Origin: Sitta carolinensis
Taxonomy: Eukaryota > Chordata > Aves > Passeriformes > Sittidae
Direction of reading: 5' to 3'
Assembly: GCA_032173965.1 (NCBI GenBank)
Contig: CM063287.1
Span: 5,213,859 to 5,277,858 of the forward strand
Length of the DNA: 64,000 nucleotides
The notes beneath the pieces were generated by a model that was not told where the DNA came from, made no database searches, and saw nothing but the letters and a program-made list of their open reading frames with translations. The translations under genes were made by a program, and so were the position numbers. Position 1 is the first letter of the stretch. Every line of letters begins with the position of its first letter. Below, in pieces: positions 62,663 to 64,000 of the stretch.

Positions 62663-64000
62663 CCTGCTTGAAACAATAGTAGAAAGCAATTAATTTGTGT
62701 GGTAATGAAGTATTTATTGCCAACTAATATTGGCATTTATGGTGATAAAAACTAGGGGTATTTCATAAGAAAATTGATATATCTGCTTTGCAACAGAATT
62801 TGAAAATTGCTGCCGTGGTACTTGTGCAGTGGACTGTGCAGGCCTTTGCTCTGCTGTGTTTTTTTTGGTATTAATTGTGAGAGGAGAGCTAAGGGTCTAT
62901 AGCACTTGTAGTGGTGGTGATGTGGGGAGCAGTAGCAATGGACTAGGGGCATTACATGCTCTTAGGTTGTGCTTTGAAGTGTATTTCTCTATTGGTTGCT
63001 TCTGTGTCATCCTTTTATCTGTTTTCCAACACACCTGATTTCAAATGGAAAGTACTTAGATACTCTAATGAAAGATTTCAGTAACAATCTGGAAGAAAAT
63101 GAAGTCCTGTTTTAGCAGTCATGCCAAATGGGTTAACACAGCCTGTGGCACTGGTTTGAGCTTGCAGTGGTCTAACTTAAAGTGTACAAAAGCACTCCTG
63201 GGGAAAAGAATACAATAAAAACTTTTCTATAGGCTGTAATGTATAAAAGTAATTAGCAAAGAAATCTTTAAACACTTCCCTAGAACACTTAATATCACAG
63301 TCACTGTAACTAGAAGGCATTGTTGATGTGTTTTGAAATGAGTGCTGTTAAATAATATCCCTATGCATCTTGCTGTGTTCTATGTTTTTTCTTACCTTCT
63401 TATTTTAGAAATATCAAACCAAGGTAGCCAGCATGAGAAAACTGGCAATGGAAAGTGTTATTCAGGGACAAGGAGTCTTAAAATAGCATATTAAACTGAG
63501 GTACTTCTGAATACCTGAGTGAAACTTACTGACACTGTTTTTAATCTTCTCTCATCCTGTGCAAAACACTCGATCCTGTTTAGCACCAAAAGCACCAAGT
63601 CCTATTTAGCATTTATTGTGGCCACCTACCCTGATGGTGAACTATATTTTAATTTCGCCTTAGACCATATCTCTTTGTTGCATCTTTCTCTGGTTAGAGT
63701 ACTTCAGGATTTTCATAAGCCTCTTGTCCTGTCCTCACAGTTGGAAGACTCCAGTAAACCTCCCTTCCCTCAGGAAATAAGATATATTTACCTAACTAAT
63801 AACTTTTATTTTTATTGTAAAGGTCCAACCTACTGAAATTACTGATCTCTCATTTAAAAATAAAAGACATAAATGTTGCTTCTGGTAATGGTAAATGGTT
63901 ACACAGGTCTGTTGGCTCTTTGCTTTTGTGGGCAATAAATTGATATAGTTGTGGTCTATTTTTGCTGAAGATGATCTGACAGTTGGGGGTGGTTAACTTC

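Larger units (their letters stand above)
49402..64000 (+). other. JMJD1C: JMJD1C intron 1 (partial)
   Basis: At least 14.6 kb of intron running off the right edge, consistent with the very long first intron of this gene in mammals. It contains a 32-bp-period duplication (50888-50947), a 1,356-bp solo LTR (51804-53159), an inverted-repeat pair (57393-57465 and 58829-58900), a T19 tract (61085-61103) and a TA/GT microsatellite (62628-62662). No exon 2 candidate was found. The rest is AT-rich and unassigned. Confidence 0.85.

Noticed and set aside
63405..63486. TATTTTAG followed by a short open frame, as a possible exon
   Set aside because: It does not match JMJD1C, has no donor in frame before the stop, and is short enough to be chance.
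1..64000. CRISPR arrays, operons, rRNA or bacterial mobile elements
   Set aside because: Nothing of the kind is present. Spliced exons, CpG islands and CR1/LTR repeats show vertebrate nuclear DNA.

Overview
The window is vertebrate nuclear DNA, most likely from a bird and probably a songbird. It is AT-rich and intron-dominated, with two sharp CpG islands, GT-AG spliced exons of conserved vertebrate genes, CR1 LINE 3' ends and several bird-type endogenous-retrovirus LTRs. One LTR fragment (17777 onward) matches, from memory, an LTR very common in passerines. There is no bacterial-style gene packing.

Two genes are present, arranged head to head. REEP3 is on the minus strand: coding exons 1-5 were read directly (30602 down to 6393, residues 1-139), and the remaining exons lie beyond the left edge. 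JMJD1C (KDM3C) is on the plus strand: only coding exon 1 (49261-49401, 47 codons) is inside, and everything right of it is intron 1. The two start codons are about 18.7 kb apart. The same divergent REEP3/JMJD1C order is known in human, which supports both calls.

Layout: 1-6392 REEP3 intron 5 (partial); 6393-12812 exons 5 to 2 with introns 4, 3 and 2; 12813-30570 the 17.8 kb intron 1, holding an LTR fragment and a clean 487-bp solo LTR; 30400-30960 the REEP3 CpG-island promoter; 30960-48290 the intergenic interval with two CR1 3' fragments, two related decayed LTR-like blocks and otherwise unassigned DNA; 48295-48640 a CR1 end abutting the second CpG island; 48650-49640 the JMJD1C promoter and exon 1; 49402-64000 JMJD1C intron 1, with a 1,356-bp solo LTR flanked by a perfect 5-bp duplication and a widely spaced inverted repeat.

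The two genes act in different pathways (REEP3: ER membrane shaping and clearance of ER from mitotic chromosomes; JMJD1C: chromatin regulation). They share only the regulatory interval. I found no undescribed gene system. The most notable items are the long solo LTR, the inverted-repeat pair, the opposed G-rich blocks at the REEP3 promoter and a four-codon upstream ORF in front of JMJD1C.
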